Assembly: GCA_963556255.1 (NCBI GenBank)
Contig: OY744611.1
Coordinates: 39,341,714-39,405,713 of the forward strand
Direction of reading: 5' to 3'
Origin: Allolobophora icterica
Lineage: Eukaryota; Annelida; Clitellata; Crassiclitellata; Lumbricidae
Length of the DNA stretch: 64,000 nt
Shown one piece after another: positions 49,791 through 63,531 of the stretch. Each line of letters starts with the position of its first letter. Position 1 is the stretch's first letter. The notes under the pieces are model-generated. The model was not told the origin of the DNA. It saw only the letters and a list, made by a program, of their open reading frames with translations, and did no database searches. The position numbers and the translations under genes are program-made.

Positions 49791-50400
49791 AAGTGCGAGG
49801 ATGAGGACATCCTCAATCGTACGTGGGGTGTAGCGGAAATTAGCGGGGACTTCCCCTCTTTTGCTATTGCACTGGTTGAACTGGACGAACTGTGCATGAT
49901 ATATATATATATATATATAACAATTGTGTATAAATATATATGATTTATAGCCCGAGGCGTACGTGGGGATGATGGGCGCGGCGCAGCAGTACAGGACAGG
50001 TCCTAGGGGACCGCACAGGTCCTAGGGGACCGCACAGGTCCTAGGGTACCGCACAGGTACCTCAGTCGGGTTATTAGGTGCAAGACGCGGGGACCGCACA
50101 GGTCCTAGGGTACCGCACAGGTCCTAGGGTACCGCACAGGTACCTAGGGGTTCCGAGGCCTATATGAAGGGGACCTTGGGAATAAAGGAAAAAGAAGTTG
50201 CGATTTGACTGCTAGGGAAACTGTCGATAGTGTGTGAACTTATACGTAGTATTTCCGGGCGTGAGTTAAATGTCAGAATTCGGCGTTGCCTAGTGAACTC
50301 ACGGGTTGTTTTCTGCTTGCGATTGAACCGACGTTGCTTTGATTTCCGATTGTATACCATGTCGCAAGGTTGGTGAATTTCACCATTAGTTTTCTGTAAT
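49790..50400 (+). other. LTR-like block with tandem 18-bp repeats
   Basis: From 49995 to 50150 a unit of about 18-19 bp (accgcacaggtcctaggg) recurs about seven times, with a gap near 50065-50095. It is followed by cctatatgaagggg (TATA-like) and gggaataaaggaaaaag (polyadenylation-like). This order suggests a promoter/terminator region of an LTR, but I found no second copy in the window. Confidence 0.4.
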
Positions 50401-51206
50401 CGTTGACTGATTAGTTGGACAGAAGTAGGTCCTAAATGGTGTTGGCAGTTTTCCTCGTTGCCTCAGATAGTGATGTACTTGAACTGTGGAGGTGTACCTT
50501 GTTAAGAAGGACCTTTTCAATAGAATAAGAGAACAAGGCCGAGTTGTTTCTTCGTCGCAGCCACCATCTTGTCCAGTTGCGTCGGCAAGTGCCCTGAAGG
50601 AAGTCCTTTGCATACCACGGAGGCCTTGCTTCACGGACATATAAGATCATCATCACTCCACCTGGCGAAGTCTACCTTTCTTGCTACTCGGCCCTGGTAG
50701 TTTAGACGCAAGGAAGAAGTATTTCAAGAGCCCCTCGGACCGTTTCGGCACACTGACACTGAAGAGGGGTTATAAGAAACGGAATTTTCGCCACAGTTAG
50801 TTAGTTAGTTAGTTAGTTAGATGATGACGTAACCAAAGAGATAATTAAAATATCTAGAGTCATAACCATACTATTACTCTAGGCTTATTGCAAAGTAATG
50901 CGATTTGTCGCCGAGTTTTCACCAATATAAATTCCATTTTTTCACCAAAAGTGAATTCAATTTGCATTTTGAGACGCAGAATAAAGGACTCATATTTGCC
51001 CCAAATATGAGTCCTTTTTTCTGCCTTGTGCCCTTTGTCGTCGGGGGCCCCGGAGGACGTGCTCCGTGTTCTCCAATAGTTAACCCGGGCCTGGCTCTGA
51101 GAACTGATTGATGTGCGGGGTTGGGCCGTCGTGCGTAGGTTGGAACGAAGTTCTGTGTATATATATAGATACTGAAGGTTAGAGAGAGGACCTTCATTAT
51201 CAGAGT
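50401..51206. other. No gene seen; one short inverted repeat
   Basis: A (gtta)n run is at 50796-50820. An inverted repeat occurs at about 50983-51018 (aaaggactcatatttg and its complement). The rest is non-coding. Confidence 0.4.
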
Positions 51207-51214
51207 GCCGTAGA

Positions 51215-52540
51215 CAGTGGCGTACCGAAGGGGGACAGAGGGGGCGAGTCGCTCCGGGCGGCACTTTTGCAGGGGCGGCAAAATAGGGCTGAAGAAAAAT
51301 ATAAAAAGTGAATTTTGGATTTAAAAAAAATGAAAAATTAGGGGAGAAAGAAAGAAAGAAGAGGAAGGAAAGAAAGCATCCGTCACTTTGATCAAGTCGG
51401 CTTGGCTTCCGTTGATCGTTAGGGACGGCATCACTCTTAGAGGTATTCGTTAATCACTAAAAAGAATTGCAGAAAAGGAGGCGTAATCGCATTTATCTAC
51501 TAAACAGTCTACTTTAAAGCATATTTTTGGTATGCTGCCTTTCATAATCATAATATATAGACCCTATACGCTATATGTAGGCTATAGGTATCTAACGAAT
51601 TAATGACTTAGAATAAAATTTAATCACAAACTATCAATATCACTACCACAGCCTTTCACCACTTAGTTTGGTCCTCTTTTTAAAATTAATCTTAAAATTG
51701 GTCTGGTTTTGAAATTACCACTTATCCTTTCAACAGAGTTCACAGTTTTCGAATTTCGGTTACTCGCTATTTACAGTTTCCTTTGCGTTTCTGAAATAAT
51801 GCTGCACACTGCAGTTGTTTTACAATGTTTACTAACTATGAGCATATTATACTATTATCCGGTAAATAAAATACAATGTTTAATTGTTTAATTTGATTGT
51901 AATTAAAACCTAAACTTCTACTGCGCACAAAAAGCTCGCAAGAAAACGTTAATAGCCTAATGATAATAATGGTAATTATAACACGTGCCTAAAATGTAGG
52001 CCCTATACATGTATGTACACTGTACTGTATACGCACGAGTCAGCGACAGTCACAAGTCGAGCGATAAAATGTTTCAGGAATTGTTTTAAATGTGCAATGA
52101 TGAAAGGCTGTTAACCGCTGTTTGTGCGGGAAATGAATTGTAATTAATAATTAGCTATGCGCTCAGGCGCCGCTCGCCATGTGCAGTGATAAATGTTCCT
52201 TAAAACATGCCCTGAAATGTTTTATTATTTAATAAAATAGATTTCATGCAATAAAATGTTTAGTTATCTACTTAAATAAATTTCATGCAATAAAATGTTT
52301 AATTGTCTAATAAAATAGATTTCAGTATATAGCTAAAAAGGATAACTACAAAATACAGTGAAAGTGACAAATCCAGAAAAGATTGTAAAGAAAAAGGTTA
52401 TAAGCTGTATCAAATAAAATTGTATATGTAACGCGATCGTCAATTAATATCTTAGAGAAAATAGCATATCGAAAATTAAGTGACCAAGGGCGGCATTTTG
52501 GCCGTCGCCCCGGGCGGCCTTTCAGCTCCGTACGCCACTG
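51215..52540. mobile_element. 1326-bp hAT element without transposase
   Basis: Ends cagtggcgtaccgaag and the inverted tccgtacgccactg are flanked by identical gccgtaga (51207-51214 and 52541-52548). Subterminal ggcggc/gggcggcac blocks are also inverted. The interior is AT-rich with repeated caataaaatgttta units (52225-52320) and no transposase frame. Confidence 0.92.
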
Positions 52541-52859
52541 GCCGTAGAGACCCCTGCCGGTATCTTTTGAAGCAGAATTTATCACTGTGTTGGTCGACAA
52601 TTGCAACATGGACGACGGGTAGTGAAACTTACTCCGTAAATGTGGTGCATAACAATATACGTGTGAGGCCAGTTTGCAACAGACGCAAATGGAGCGAGAG
52701 ACACAAGATGGTGGGAAGATGCGTTGTCCAATAGACAGGTACCTACGACGACATGACGTAGACAGTTGCCGACGACGACATGACGTAGAATTTGTCATAT
52801 GTATTCAGTGTCCCCGGAACATAGAAAACGTTTGAACTAAACTACCCTCGTCATTTAAT

Positions 52860-53890
52860 AATAATTGTAATAATAATGCTGGCCTTTGAATATTTGCATC
52901 TTCGGCCATTTTGAAAACTTCACAATGCCTACCTTTGCGTCGATATTACTGTTGTTTTTGTTCATCCGTCTCTCTCCAAATCTCATACAACCTAAACACC
53001 TCTCGTGCCCCAGTTCAACACTGCCAACCGCCACTGTACAATATTCTCATTTCAACACCATCCCCTCGGTCTAATTCCTCATCACTCGTCGTCGCCCAGT
53101 TCATTTCTCTGGTATAAACACCCGTCAAATCATGCTCACTCTACATCTTTCCGGTGACATTAAAACAAATCCTGGTCCCAGCAAACACTCCTCATTTCAT
53201 ACATCTAGGTCTTTGATAAAGAAATTTTTATTCTTTTCCCTAAATATTCGGTCATTTCTCAATCCCAAAAATTCAATTGCCTTAAGTGATCTTGTCACCT
53301 GCTCTCGACCACCCGATCTCATTGCCCTACAAGAAACCTGGATCTCTACTTCGTTCTCTGGCCCTCATCTCTCTGATTACACTCCTCCTGGCTACACCCT
53401 ACTAAGCTTTCATCGCATCACCTCCTCCTCAAAATCTGCTAAAATCTCTGGTGGTGGCACTGCTTTCTTGGTCCATGAACCTGCTGTTGTCCTAAATTCC
53501 TGTCGCCATACTTTCCGCTCTTTTGAATGCTCCTCCACAACTCTTCGACTTGCTTCCGACCTGCGCACAGTTTTCAATATCTACCGCCCTCCCACCTCGT
53601 CTGCCTACTCCTTCAAACCCTCTATCTTCCTTGATGAATTTGGCTCCATGCTCTCTCTTGCTGCCACTACTCCTAACGAGTTCTTACTAACCGGCGACTT
53701 CAACATTCATGTAGATAACCCCTCTGACCCTCTTGCATCAGATTTTCTTAACCTCCTGTCCTCAGTCAATCTCACCCAAAATTTTCACTTCCCGACCCAT
53801 GTTAAGAATCACACCCTTGATCTTCTCATCACCTCTGCTGCCTCCCTCTTATCTCCCAAGCTATCACATTCTGTCCTCAACATTGCATGA
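52860..53890 (+). pseudogene. LINE 5' part with 2A-like motif and AP endonuclease
   Basis: The frame at 53132-53890 encodes an APE-type endonuclease: FFSLNIRSFLNP, LIALQETWIS (catalytic Glu), ISGGGTAFLVH, FLLTGDFNIHVD (Asp-Asn) and THVKNHTLDLLI (SDH-like region degraded). Just before it is LTLHLSGDIKTNPGP, the 2A-like ribosome-skipping motif seen at the N terminus of several LINE proteins. The canonical Glu is Lys here. The frame stops at 53890, and RT sequence does not follow, so the copy is truncated. Confidence 0.82.
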
Positions 53891-53984
53891 TCAGAAGTTC
53901 AGAACTTTGTAGTAGCCGTCTGTTTACTTCACGACTGTGCTGCGGTGGTTGATTTGCATGTTTTAATCGATGAATGGATGTATA

Positions 53985-56203
<2,219 letters not shown>

Positions 56204-56290
56204 GAACAACTGGTCCACTAGGTCACGTGCCTGATAAGAGAGAGGTATTACAAGTTGGCGACATGATTGAGATCAACTGTGAAGTTACAG
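56204..56290 (+). CDS. Ig-domain secreted protein, exon 2 (first half of Ig 1)
   Basis: Acceptor tttgttgttccag, 87 bp, donor ACAG-GTGGGA, phase 1 to phase 1. It encodes an Ig start with the B-strand cysteine (GDMIEINCEVTG). It is too short for ORF callers. Position, phase and the second half at 57238 make it convincing. Confidence 0.82.
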
Positions 56291-57237
56291 GTGGGAACAA
56301 CAGAATCAAGAGTTATGTCGTCGAATAGCATGACTGAGCTAGTGTTTGAAAACTGGTGTTTTTTCAAGAAAGATCAAGTGTATTCTAATAAGGGGTAAAT
56401 GAAAACGGGTAGTGTGTGGTTTAGGTTGATGCAGTGTGTATGCAAGTCTGTGTTTGTCATGAGATGGTCACCATGTATGGTCATAGAGGGCTTTCCCGAT
56501 GAGTGTGCATGGTCATTGAGGAATTACTTTGCACATCAAGTAGTTTGTTAATTAGCTATTTAGACATTTCATATAACACTTTTCAAGCAACTCACACAAC
56601 TGCTGTTTGTCGTACAATTTGTACATAGCATTTGGCAATATAGCTTTATAGTTGCAAGAGAGGAAATGAATAAAATAATTGCATTATGTATTATTTTGTA
56701 GTTTTGTACCACTTATATTAGCCAGCTTCTTAACTTAAGTACAGAAGGTCAGTTTGAGCAAGGTTCTTCAGCAAAGCACTTAACAAACATTCATGTATGT
56801 CTAACCTGATAAGAAATACACTTGGGTAAACTTTCATTTAAAAGCAGTTCAAATTTGAGTTCCAAAGTAAATGCTTACACAGAAAATTTTGTGATGTTTA
56901 TGTCAATATTGCTATCTGTCCTGAAGAGGTTCGAAGCTCCGACCTCTGACCTGACAGTCCAGCATGTTAACCACCCATCCATTTAAAAGCTTGCTTTGTA
57001 ATGCAGAAAGTATGGGTTCAAGCCTCCTCTGAGATCATTACTGTGTAGGGACCTTGAGCAAGTCCTCCGATAGCAGAGCTCAGCACCATCGATTTGTCAT
57101 TGGATAATTATTTACTATCGTTGTGCATACATTAAGATATTATGTGTAACAATAGTAAATAATTTGTAATCAGTTTAGAATTAGAGCAGATGAGTTCCAC
57201 AGCAATTTAAAGTATTTTGTCATAATGATCTTTGCAG
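56291..57237. other. Intron with tRNA-derived SINE fragments
   Basis: At 56935-57065 are two B-box-like blocks in opposite orientations (gaggttcgaagctccgacc and tatgggttcaagcctcctct). Otherwise unique. Confidence 0.4.
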
Positions 57238-57417
57238 GTGAGCCTCTTCCGGTTGTGAAATGGATCAAGGTGGGTGGTCCAATATCACCGCACATTATTC
57301 TGGAAAACACGAAGCTTATCATTCCATCGGCAACAGAGGAAGACCAGGGAACGTACAGATGTGTCGCTTCGAACATCACAGGAACTGTGTTTACACAAGT
57401 CACTCTGATTGTTGCGG
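57238..57417 (+). CDS. Ig-domain secreted protein, exon 3 (second half of Ig 1)
   Basis: Acceptor atgatctttgcag, 180 bp, donor GCGG-GTGAGC, phase 1 to phase 1. It encodes the C-strand tryptophan (VVKWIKV), the E strand (TKLIIPSA) and the F-strand signature DQGTYRCVASN with the second cysteine, ending TQVTLIVA. This completes an I-set-like Ig domain with exon 2. The protein is likely extracellular. Confidence 0.88.
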
Positions 57418-57910
57418 GTGAGCGACTGCAACAGTTTCTGGAACTTAATTTTAATTAGTTAATTATTGAGCAGGTAATTAGTTATCAGGTTAGACAATTT
57501 CTAACTGTCTAACCTGATAGTGTTTCATGTCAAGCTTGAGTTTCATTTAAAAGTTGACATTACAATGCATTTTCGGACTTAAATCGCATATTTATCGATC
57601 TCTCCATCAGCCATAACACAGTGCCTTTGATATGTTCCGTTTAATAAAGCTGTGTTATTACCAAGGTAAGTAACGTTTGCCCTTCTCTTTTGTCCAGGCT
57701 TGGGACGGGCACCATCCTGAGTTTCAGAGACTGACACATATATATATATATATTTATATATATATTTATATATATATATATTGATTGATTGATTCATTCA
57801 GAGGACTTTGTATAGAGCCCCTTCAAGATACTTACTCAGAAGTGCTCTTAGCCCAACTTCGGTGATAAAGAACAGATATATATATATACAAAATATATAC
57901 ACATACTTAT
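57418..57910. other. Intron, repeats only
   Basis: Contains (TA)n with ttga repeats (57738-57800) and the gagccccttcaagatactta block related to 2205. No coding is seen. Confidence 0.4.
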
Positions 57911-57912
57911 AT

Positions 57913-57914
<2 letters not shown>

Positions 57915-57944
<30 letters not shown>

Positions 57945-57956
57945 AAAAGAAGAAAC

Positions 57957-58050
<94 letters not shown>

Positions 58051-58607
58051 ACAGATCTTTGACCGGAATGCATTTCTACACCTTTCGAGCTTTTCACTCC
58101 AAACCTTCACTGCTGTCTCGGGGTGGGCATTACACAGCCAGTGTGAGGTTTCGATTTCCCCGTTTTCACCGCTACCATGGTCTCCCGGCCAAAAACCTAC
58201 CCTCGCCATGCATTTTTACCTCATAACAGAACCTTAGAATAAACCTATTTTCACTCGCCAGATGGAGCTGCCAGGTTAAGCAGCTACAGTACGGATTCGC
58301 TAGAGAGATTGAAACTTTGACAATGGTGATGATGCAGCTACAGTACGGATTCGCTAGAGGGATTCAAACTTTGACAGTGGTGGTGGGTGGTGGTGGTGGT
58401 GGTGGTGGGTGGTGGTGGTGGTGGGTGGTAGTGGGTGGTGGGTGGTGGGTGGTGGTGGTGGTGGTGGTGGGTGTTGTTGGTGGTGGTGGGTGTTGGTGGG
58501 TGGTGGTGGTGGTGGTGGGTGGTGGTGGGTGGTGGTGGTGGTGGTGGTGGGTGGTGGTGGTATGGATTGAAACTTATAACCCCGGGCAGCGCCGGGTAAA
58601 CCAGCTA

Positions 58608-58608
<1 letters not shown>
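57915..58608 (+). mobile_element. Non-autonomous Helitron (tentative)
   Basis: The 3' end has a GC hairpin (cccgggcagcgccggg) then taaaccagCTAG followed by T, the Helitron terminus. The 5' side starts in TA repeats followed by aaaaagaagaaactctgtct, a start I associate with such elements. The interior is mostly microsatellite: (TCTG)n at 57957-58050 and (GGT)n at 58377-58562. A direct repeat of gcagctacagtacggattcg lies at 58278 and 58335. No Rep/helicase is present. The exact 5' base is not fixed. Confidence 0.5.

Positions 58609-58681
<73 letters not shown>
58609..58681. repeat. (TA)n microsatellite
   Basis: Pure TA run after the Helitron terminus. The bases following it (ttagtgatactgttgcatta) are repeated after the TA run ending near 62386. 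Confidence 0.95.
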
Positions 58682-58684
<3 letters not shown>

Positions 58685-58719
58685 TGATACTGTTGCATTA
58701 CTGTACGTCAAAATACAAT

Positions 58720-60466
58720 TGAGTTAAGGCCTGAACTCTGGTCCATGACATTCGGCGACTTCTAACATTGGCGTATCCTGGTCCATATTCGGTGCACAGC
58801 GAAAGCATAGCGATTCTTTCTTTCCTGGATGCGCTGTCGGACAGAACTCTTGCTTTGAAGGTTAGAGAAAAAGAACCAAGCTCGCTAGAGGATTCGTATA
58901 AGATCGCCATGCGTTTAGACGGCTATTCTAAACCTGAGACAGTTGATGCTGGACTTGATGAGCGACGACATGGAAGGATTAAAGCGGTAAAGGAAACTGA
59001 ACCGATGATGGAGGCTGTGTTGCGACGCCTAGATCAAATCGAGAAAGCGATGAAGCAGCGACCTCAGCAGCCGAACTTCTACGCGACGCAACCTCCGTCC
59101 AATTATCAGAGGATGGACTCACGATGGACACCTGGAAATCGTGGAGGATGGATTGATACTTATCGCAGGGCAAGACCTGGTAATGAGCTACTATGAATGT
59201 CAAGCTCTGGGCCATATAGCACGTTACTGTGCTACACGACAACCGGCGGAACCTGAAGTTACCGACGAGGCAGCGCAACCTGGAAACCTCCCTGTTCGCT
59301 ACCTACTTGGATATCAATACTTACTGTCGTTACAGATATGCGGAAAGCACGTTAGGGCTGTCCTTGACACATGAAGCGAAGTATCCTTAATACCGAAAGC
59401 GATGGTGAGGCAAGAGGATATAACTGCTTTGGAACAACCTCTCGAAGCGGTAAACGGAACCGAAGTCCGGGTGATTGGTCGGACTGTTCTGCGTTGTAAG
59501 GCTGGGAATCTTACATTTGATCAATCCTACCTGGTTAGCGACCAAATTAGCGAGTTAGTCCTTGGCATAGACTGGCTATCTGCGCACGAGGCTACATGGA
59601 GCATGCCGGATTCAACGATAACGATTCGCGAACATGTCCTTCCAGTTCAAGTTCAAATAAGTTCCGACGCTCCAAGAAGTTGCAGGAAGATATCTTTGGC
59701 AAGAGACGCAATTGTCCCAGATATGTGTGCGATGGACGCTGAGGCACACGCCAGTCTGCCGGACCGGAAACCCGCTGCCGCTCTGAAGGAATTGGATCTA
59801 TACCCTCCAGCGAAGATCACGTACACTCGAGAGACAGAAACTTTGGAACAGACAGAAGCGAAAGACAAAACCGGACTAGGTTCCAGGGCTGTAGTCGAGG
59901 GTATACGCGGGTATACAGCGTGTACTCACCTCTAGAGACCGTATACTTACCTCACAAAATATTTATATTTATTTATATTAAAATACTGTATCGTATACTC
60001 ACAAAATACTGTAGCGTATACTCACCTCTAGTTTTTTTTCCGGAAAACTAACCGGTAGCGTGTACTCACCTCTAATTTTACCACTACAGCCCTGCTAGGT
60101 TCTCCAGAGGAGTACGGATGCAGTCGGGAGACAGAGACTTTGTTACGGGTAGACGAAAAGGAAGAAGAAATGGTTCCTGTGTCGCTGTGGACAGATGTCG
60201 CTAAAGACGTCCCGATCCATAAGTCTTTGCAGGACTTAGCTCTACCTGTTGCAAATATAAGGGAAGGGAAGGTCTCTAAGGGTGTTGGAGATGATATAGT
60301 GAGGAATTGTAAAGAAAGGAAAGGTCTAGTTTGCATGTCATTCCTGTTGCTTTCTTTGTGCGCAAATGTCGCTTACTTAGGCGTTGAACTGAACAGAGAG
60401 TATATCGGTCTGAAGGAGTCCATAGAGAAAAGTCAACCCGGTGTAGAGACTGTGGTTGTAACATGA
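58720..60466 (+). pseudogene. Ty3/Gypsy gag-protease fragment
   Basis: Plus strand: gag text (KEPSSLEDSYKIAMRLDGYS, LRRLDQIEKAMKQRP), a CCHC-type knuckle in another frame (YYECQALGHIARYC), then a retroviral aspartic protease. Its active-site triplet D-T-G reads GAC-ACA-TGA, a stop at 59372-59374. Flanking SEVSLIPK and VLGIDWLSAH are intact. After the MITE at 59884 the frame at 60140-60466 has a hydrophobic segment (VCMSFLLLSLCANVAYLGV) of unknown role. No RT or LTR is seen. Confidence 0.78.
59884..60094. mobile_element. 211-bp hAT MITE, family B copy 2
   Basis: Ends cagggctgtagt and actacagccctg, flanked by ctaggttc (59876-59883, 60095-60102). It is the inverted counterpart of 25913-26132. 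Confidence 0.9.
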
Positions 60467-61040
60467 GAATATTGGAACAGAGAGGTTATGACCTTTGTCC
60501 TGAAGAGAGCTTTATGGTTTTTGGGAATGACCTCAGCGCATATTAGGTTGACCTGGTATGATGGGATTCCAAGCCGCGGTAGATTAGAAGCTTGAGGATT
60601 AATGGTTTTTAAGGTTCTGTGTGATGATGTTTGACAGTGTTGATTATTTTAGTTGATAATGACTGTGCTTGGGACCAAGTTTGATTATGTTTGATGTCTT
60701 GCATTTTGATGTTTTGTATACGGGTTTACTGCATAACTTGCTTTAGGAGTGTAGAATGGTATAGAGATTGGTTGGTCCTACATTGTCGAGCGTTAGATGT
60801 GTATTGTGCATTAATGCCTAAGTCCAACATTGCGATTATGTTAGAGCTTAGCTTTGTGCTTCGAGAATGATGTCATGACTGCATAGTAAGCTTTGCATAG
60901 GCGTGTTCGAGACTGCTGAATTAACGCATCTTCTGCTAACATTGATGTTCGAGGACTGAGTAGGACTCTTGATGGTCTCAATAGCTTAACAGCATGTGGC
61001 TTTATTCGCGCACCTGCTAATGTTGTTGATGCTGTAGACT
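60467..61040. other. No gene seen
   Basis: Unique-looking T-rich sequence after the Gypsy fragment. It could be its untranslated end. Confidence 0.35.
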
Positions 61041-61680
61041 CTAAAGCTTGGAGTAAAGGCCCCTATGTATTGTCTTTTAGTAAGCGCATTACAATAGACT
61101 CTTTGGTAATTCATAACATTACTATCGATTATTTCGAGATAATAGCAAATAAATTTAATGAATATTTTATTAATATACCGAGAGATCTGGCTACCAAACT
61201 ACCTCCTGCAATGACTACATTTGGGGATTACTTGCCTGCTTCCACTCGGTCTTCTATAGGACTACTCCCAACATCACAAGAGGAATTACTGAATATCGGA
61301 CTTGCTATAAAAAAACTCACACTAAGGGATTAGATGACATTGACCCTCATATAGCATTACCTAACCGGCACTTAATTACATATCCATTAATGCTTTTTAT
61401 CAACTCCTCACTATTAATTGGAATTGTGCCGGACCAGTTAAAAGCAGCTAAAGTCATACCAGTATTTAAAAAAGGTGATAAGCAAATTGTGAGAACTACC
61501 GACCTATCTCCATATTACCATTTTTGCTAAGTTCCTGGAAAAGGTAATGCATGATAGGCTTAGCTCCTTCATTAATAAAACTAAAGCTCTACATCCCTCT
61601 CAGCATGGGTTCAAGTCTGGGCACTCTACATTCATGGCGCTGCTTGACATAGAGGAAAAAATTCCAAAGCCGAGCGCAGT
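61040..61680 (+). pseudogene. LINE reverse transcriptase fragment
   Basis: Plus strand in broken frames: YFEIIANKFNEYFINIPRDL, then after a shift near 61325 LDDIDPHIALPNRHLI and VPDQLKAAKVIPVFKKGDK, then RPISILPF-type text. These are the linker and first RT blocks. The catalytic palm is missing. Confidence 0.8.
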
Positions 61681-61689
61681 TGATAAGTA

Positions 61690-62313
61690 AGATAGCCATT
61701 ACCTCTTGTGTAAAATAGTTGAATTTTGTTAATTTCAACGCGAAATCTTATATAGTATGACCGTTGCTAAGGGCCTCAACCCCTCAGCAATCTGATCGGA
61801 TGTCACCGAGTTATTTTTAGTTTCTCCAACTCGACTTCAAATAAGCCGCACACCAAATGAACTGCGCTCGGGTTTTGAAGTCAATCTTCCTCACCATTTC
61901 TGTACGTCTGGGCTCAAACGCGGTGACAGCGCAATCCTTTGATCTAGCTCAACAGTCTGCCTGTCCTATGTCGTCGTGCGGTTATCCGTTCCGATGCCCT
62001 TCTAGCTCCCACTAAGGCGGAATATCGACATTCGCTTTGAACCTACTTGTATGTGCGCATACCCATCGACTCGTCGTCTCTGTTTCGCTAGGTCTGTGTG
62101 TCGGCATCGCCTTGAAATCCATGTGCGACTAGCCAGCCTGTCCCCTTAGCAACCAATTGTGTGACGTAGGCAAATCCGCGCGAATAAGGGACGCGAGTTA
62201 GTTGAAACGGCAGTACGGCATGGCGCTATATAATTAAACCGTAATATCAATGGACACAAGGCAATACAAGCTGGCGCTAGATAATTAAACAGTAGCGAGG
62301 GTTAGACCATCGT

Positions 62314-62315
<2 letters not shown>
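61690..62315. other. No gene seen
   Basis: Non-coding. The 3' part (62210-62310) has two direct blocks of tggcgctatataattaaac / tggcgctagataattaaac near 62222 and 62270. Confidence 0.4.

Positions 62316-62388
<73 letters not shown>
62316..62388. repeat. (TA)n microsatellite
   Basis: TA run followed by ttagtgatactgttgcatta, the same flank as at 58681. Confidence 0.95.
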
Positions 62389-62389
<1 letters not shown>

Positions 62390-62471
62390 TGATACTGTTG
62401 CATTACTGTACGTCAATATACAAAAGAGTTGAGGCCTGATTACGTTTTGTTCATATAAATTGTGTTAATAG

Positions 62472-62604
62472 CGGCTCCCACTATTCCTGTAACTCGACAG
62501 AGCCGAACTGTGTCAACCGGGGGCCGAGCAGAGCTGACGTGCCGTGCACATGGAGATCCGCCGCCTACTGTCCAGTGGTCCAGGAAGGATGGAGTACTTC
62601 CAAG
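62472..62604 (+). CDS. Ig-domain secreted protein, exon 4 (first half of Ig 2)
   Basis: Acceptor gtgttaatag, donor CCAAG-GTACAT, phase 1 to phase 2. It encodes an I-set Ig start (APTIPVTRQSRTVSTGGRAE), the B-strand cysteine (LTCRAHGDPPP) and the C-strand tryptophan (TVQWSRKDG). The G-D-P-P-P-x-V-x-W pattern is common in matrix proteins such as perlecan and hemicentin. The acceptor lacks a strong pyrimidine tract. Confidence 0.85.
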
Positions 62605-62859
62605 GTACATGACTCTTCTGATCATGTCTGATTTTGTGGTGTAAGGTAAAGTAACACTAGGTTAATATAAAATCTAATTAACTTGACTATGTGTTTGAGA
62701 TTTAAATGCACATGTGACTACGCTTGTTCTTGTGGCTTAGCTTTATATGGGCGCCGTATAAATCTTGAGATTATGATTACTATTATCGTATCATATCTGG
62801 GAAATTTTAAAACACTGCTCACAATGTAAACTATTCTGAGGTGCTCTTTGCTTGACACC

Positions 62860-63125
62860 CCCGAGGGAAAAGAAAAGTCTTCAGGCAGTGAAGAGAGGAG
62901 GACGAGGTCCTAACCGAAATATTGCTATGGATTGAGGGGGAAGGTCATTCCATAGAGTAGGGAAAGGATGGCAAAGGCACGAGGTTTTGCCATGGCAGTC
63001 CTAGCCCGGGTAACAAGGAGATCAAAGAGGGCAGGAAGAAAGAGCAGAAAGGAGTTTATACATTAAGTCACAGAGGTACTTTGGGGCTGTTCCATGTTGT
63101 GTACTATAGACAAGGAGGAGGACCT
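62860..63125 (-). pseudogene. LINE C-terminal fragment
   Basis: Minus strand: FKVLLLVYSTQHGTAPKYLC followed by LMYKLLSALSS. Same tail as at 28.0 kb. Confidence 0.65.
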
Positions 63126-63128
63126 TGA

Positions 63129-63328
63129 ATACGCGTAATTTGTGGGGTACGAGGGGTACCCGTACCCCACACTTTTTGGACTGGGGGTACCGTACCCCCC
63201 ATTTTTTGAAAAATGCCAATCAATATATTATTATTGTGCCTTCCCAGAGATCGCAGTCTCCGCCTTGCTTCGTGTATGTAAGACTTTGGTACCCCCCGAC
63301 TTTTCAGACTAAAGTTACGCCTTTGGGA
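63129..63328. mobile_element. 200-bp hAT MITE, copy 2 (inverted)
   Basis: Reverse-complement relative of 25603-25802 with gtggggtacgaggggtaccc and agttacgccttt ends. The flanks gaccttga and gaccttgc agree at seven of eight bases. Confidence 0.75.
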
Positions 63329-63403
63329 CCTTGCATTGGGTGCAGAAGCAAACAGAAAGCCAGTGCAGAACGTTATGATAACGATGTGTTTTTCTTACCT
63401 TAG

Positions 63404-63531
63404 AAATCATGAGACGCAGAATGGAGACCTCATTATTCCGATTGTCCGTCCAGACGACTTTGGCGAATATGTCTGCATAGCAACGAATCTGCATGGATTT
63501 GCAGAGGGAATGATCATTCTTCAGTCCGGCG
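63404..63531 (+). CDS. Ig-domain secreted protein, exon 5 (second half of Ig 2)
   Basis: Acceptor tttcttaccttag, donor GGCG-GTTTGT, phase 2 to phase 1. It encodes the E strand (GDLIIPIV) and the F-strand signature DDFGEYVCIATN with the second cysteine, ending AEGMIILQ. Phase matches exon 4 and the next intron phase matches the other inter-domain introns. Further exons should follow outside the window. Confidence 0.86.

Noticed and set aside
58317..58727. Gly/Trp/Val-rich plus-strand open frame
   Set aside because: Translation of the GGT microsatellite.
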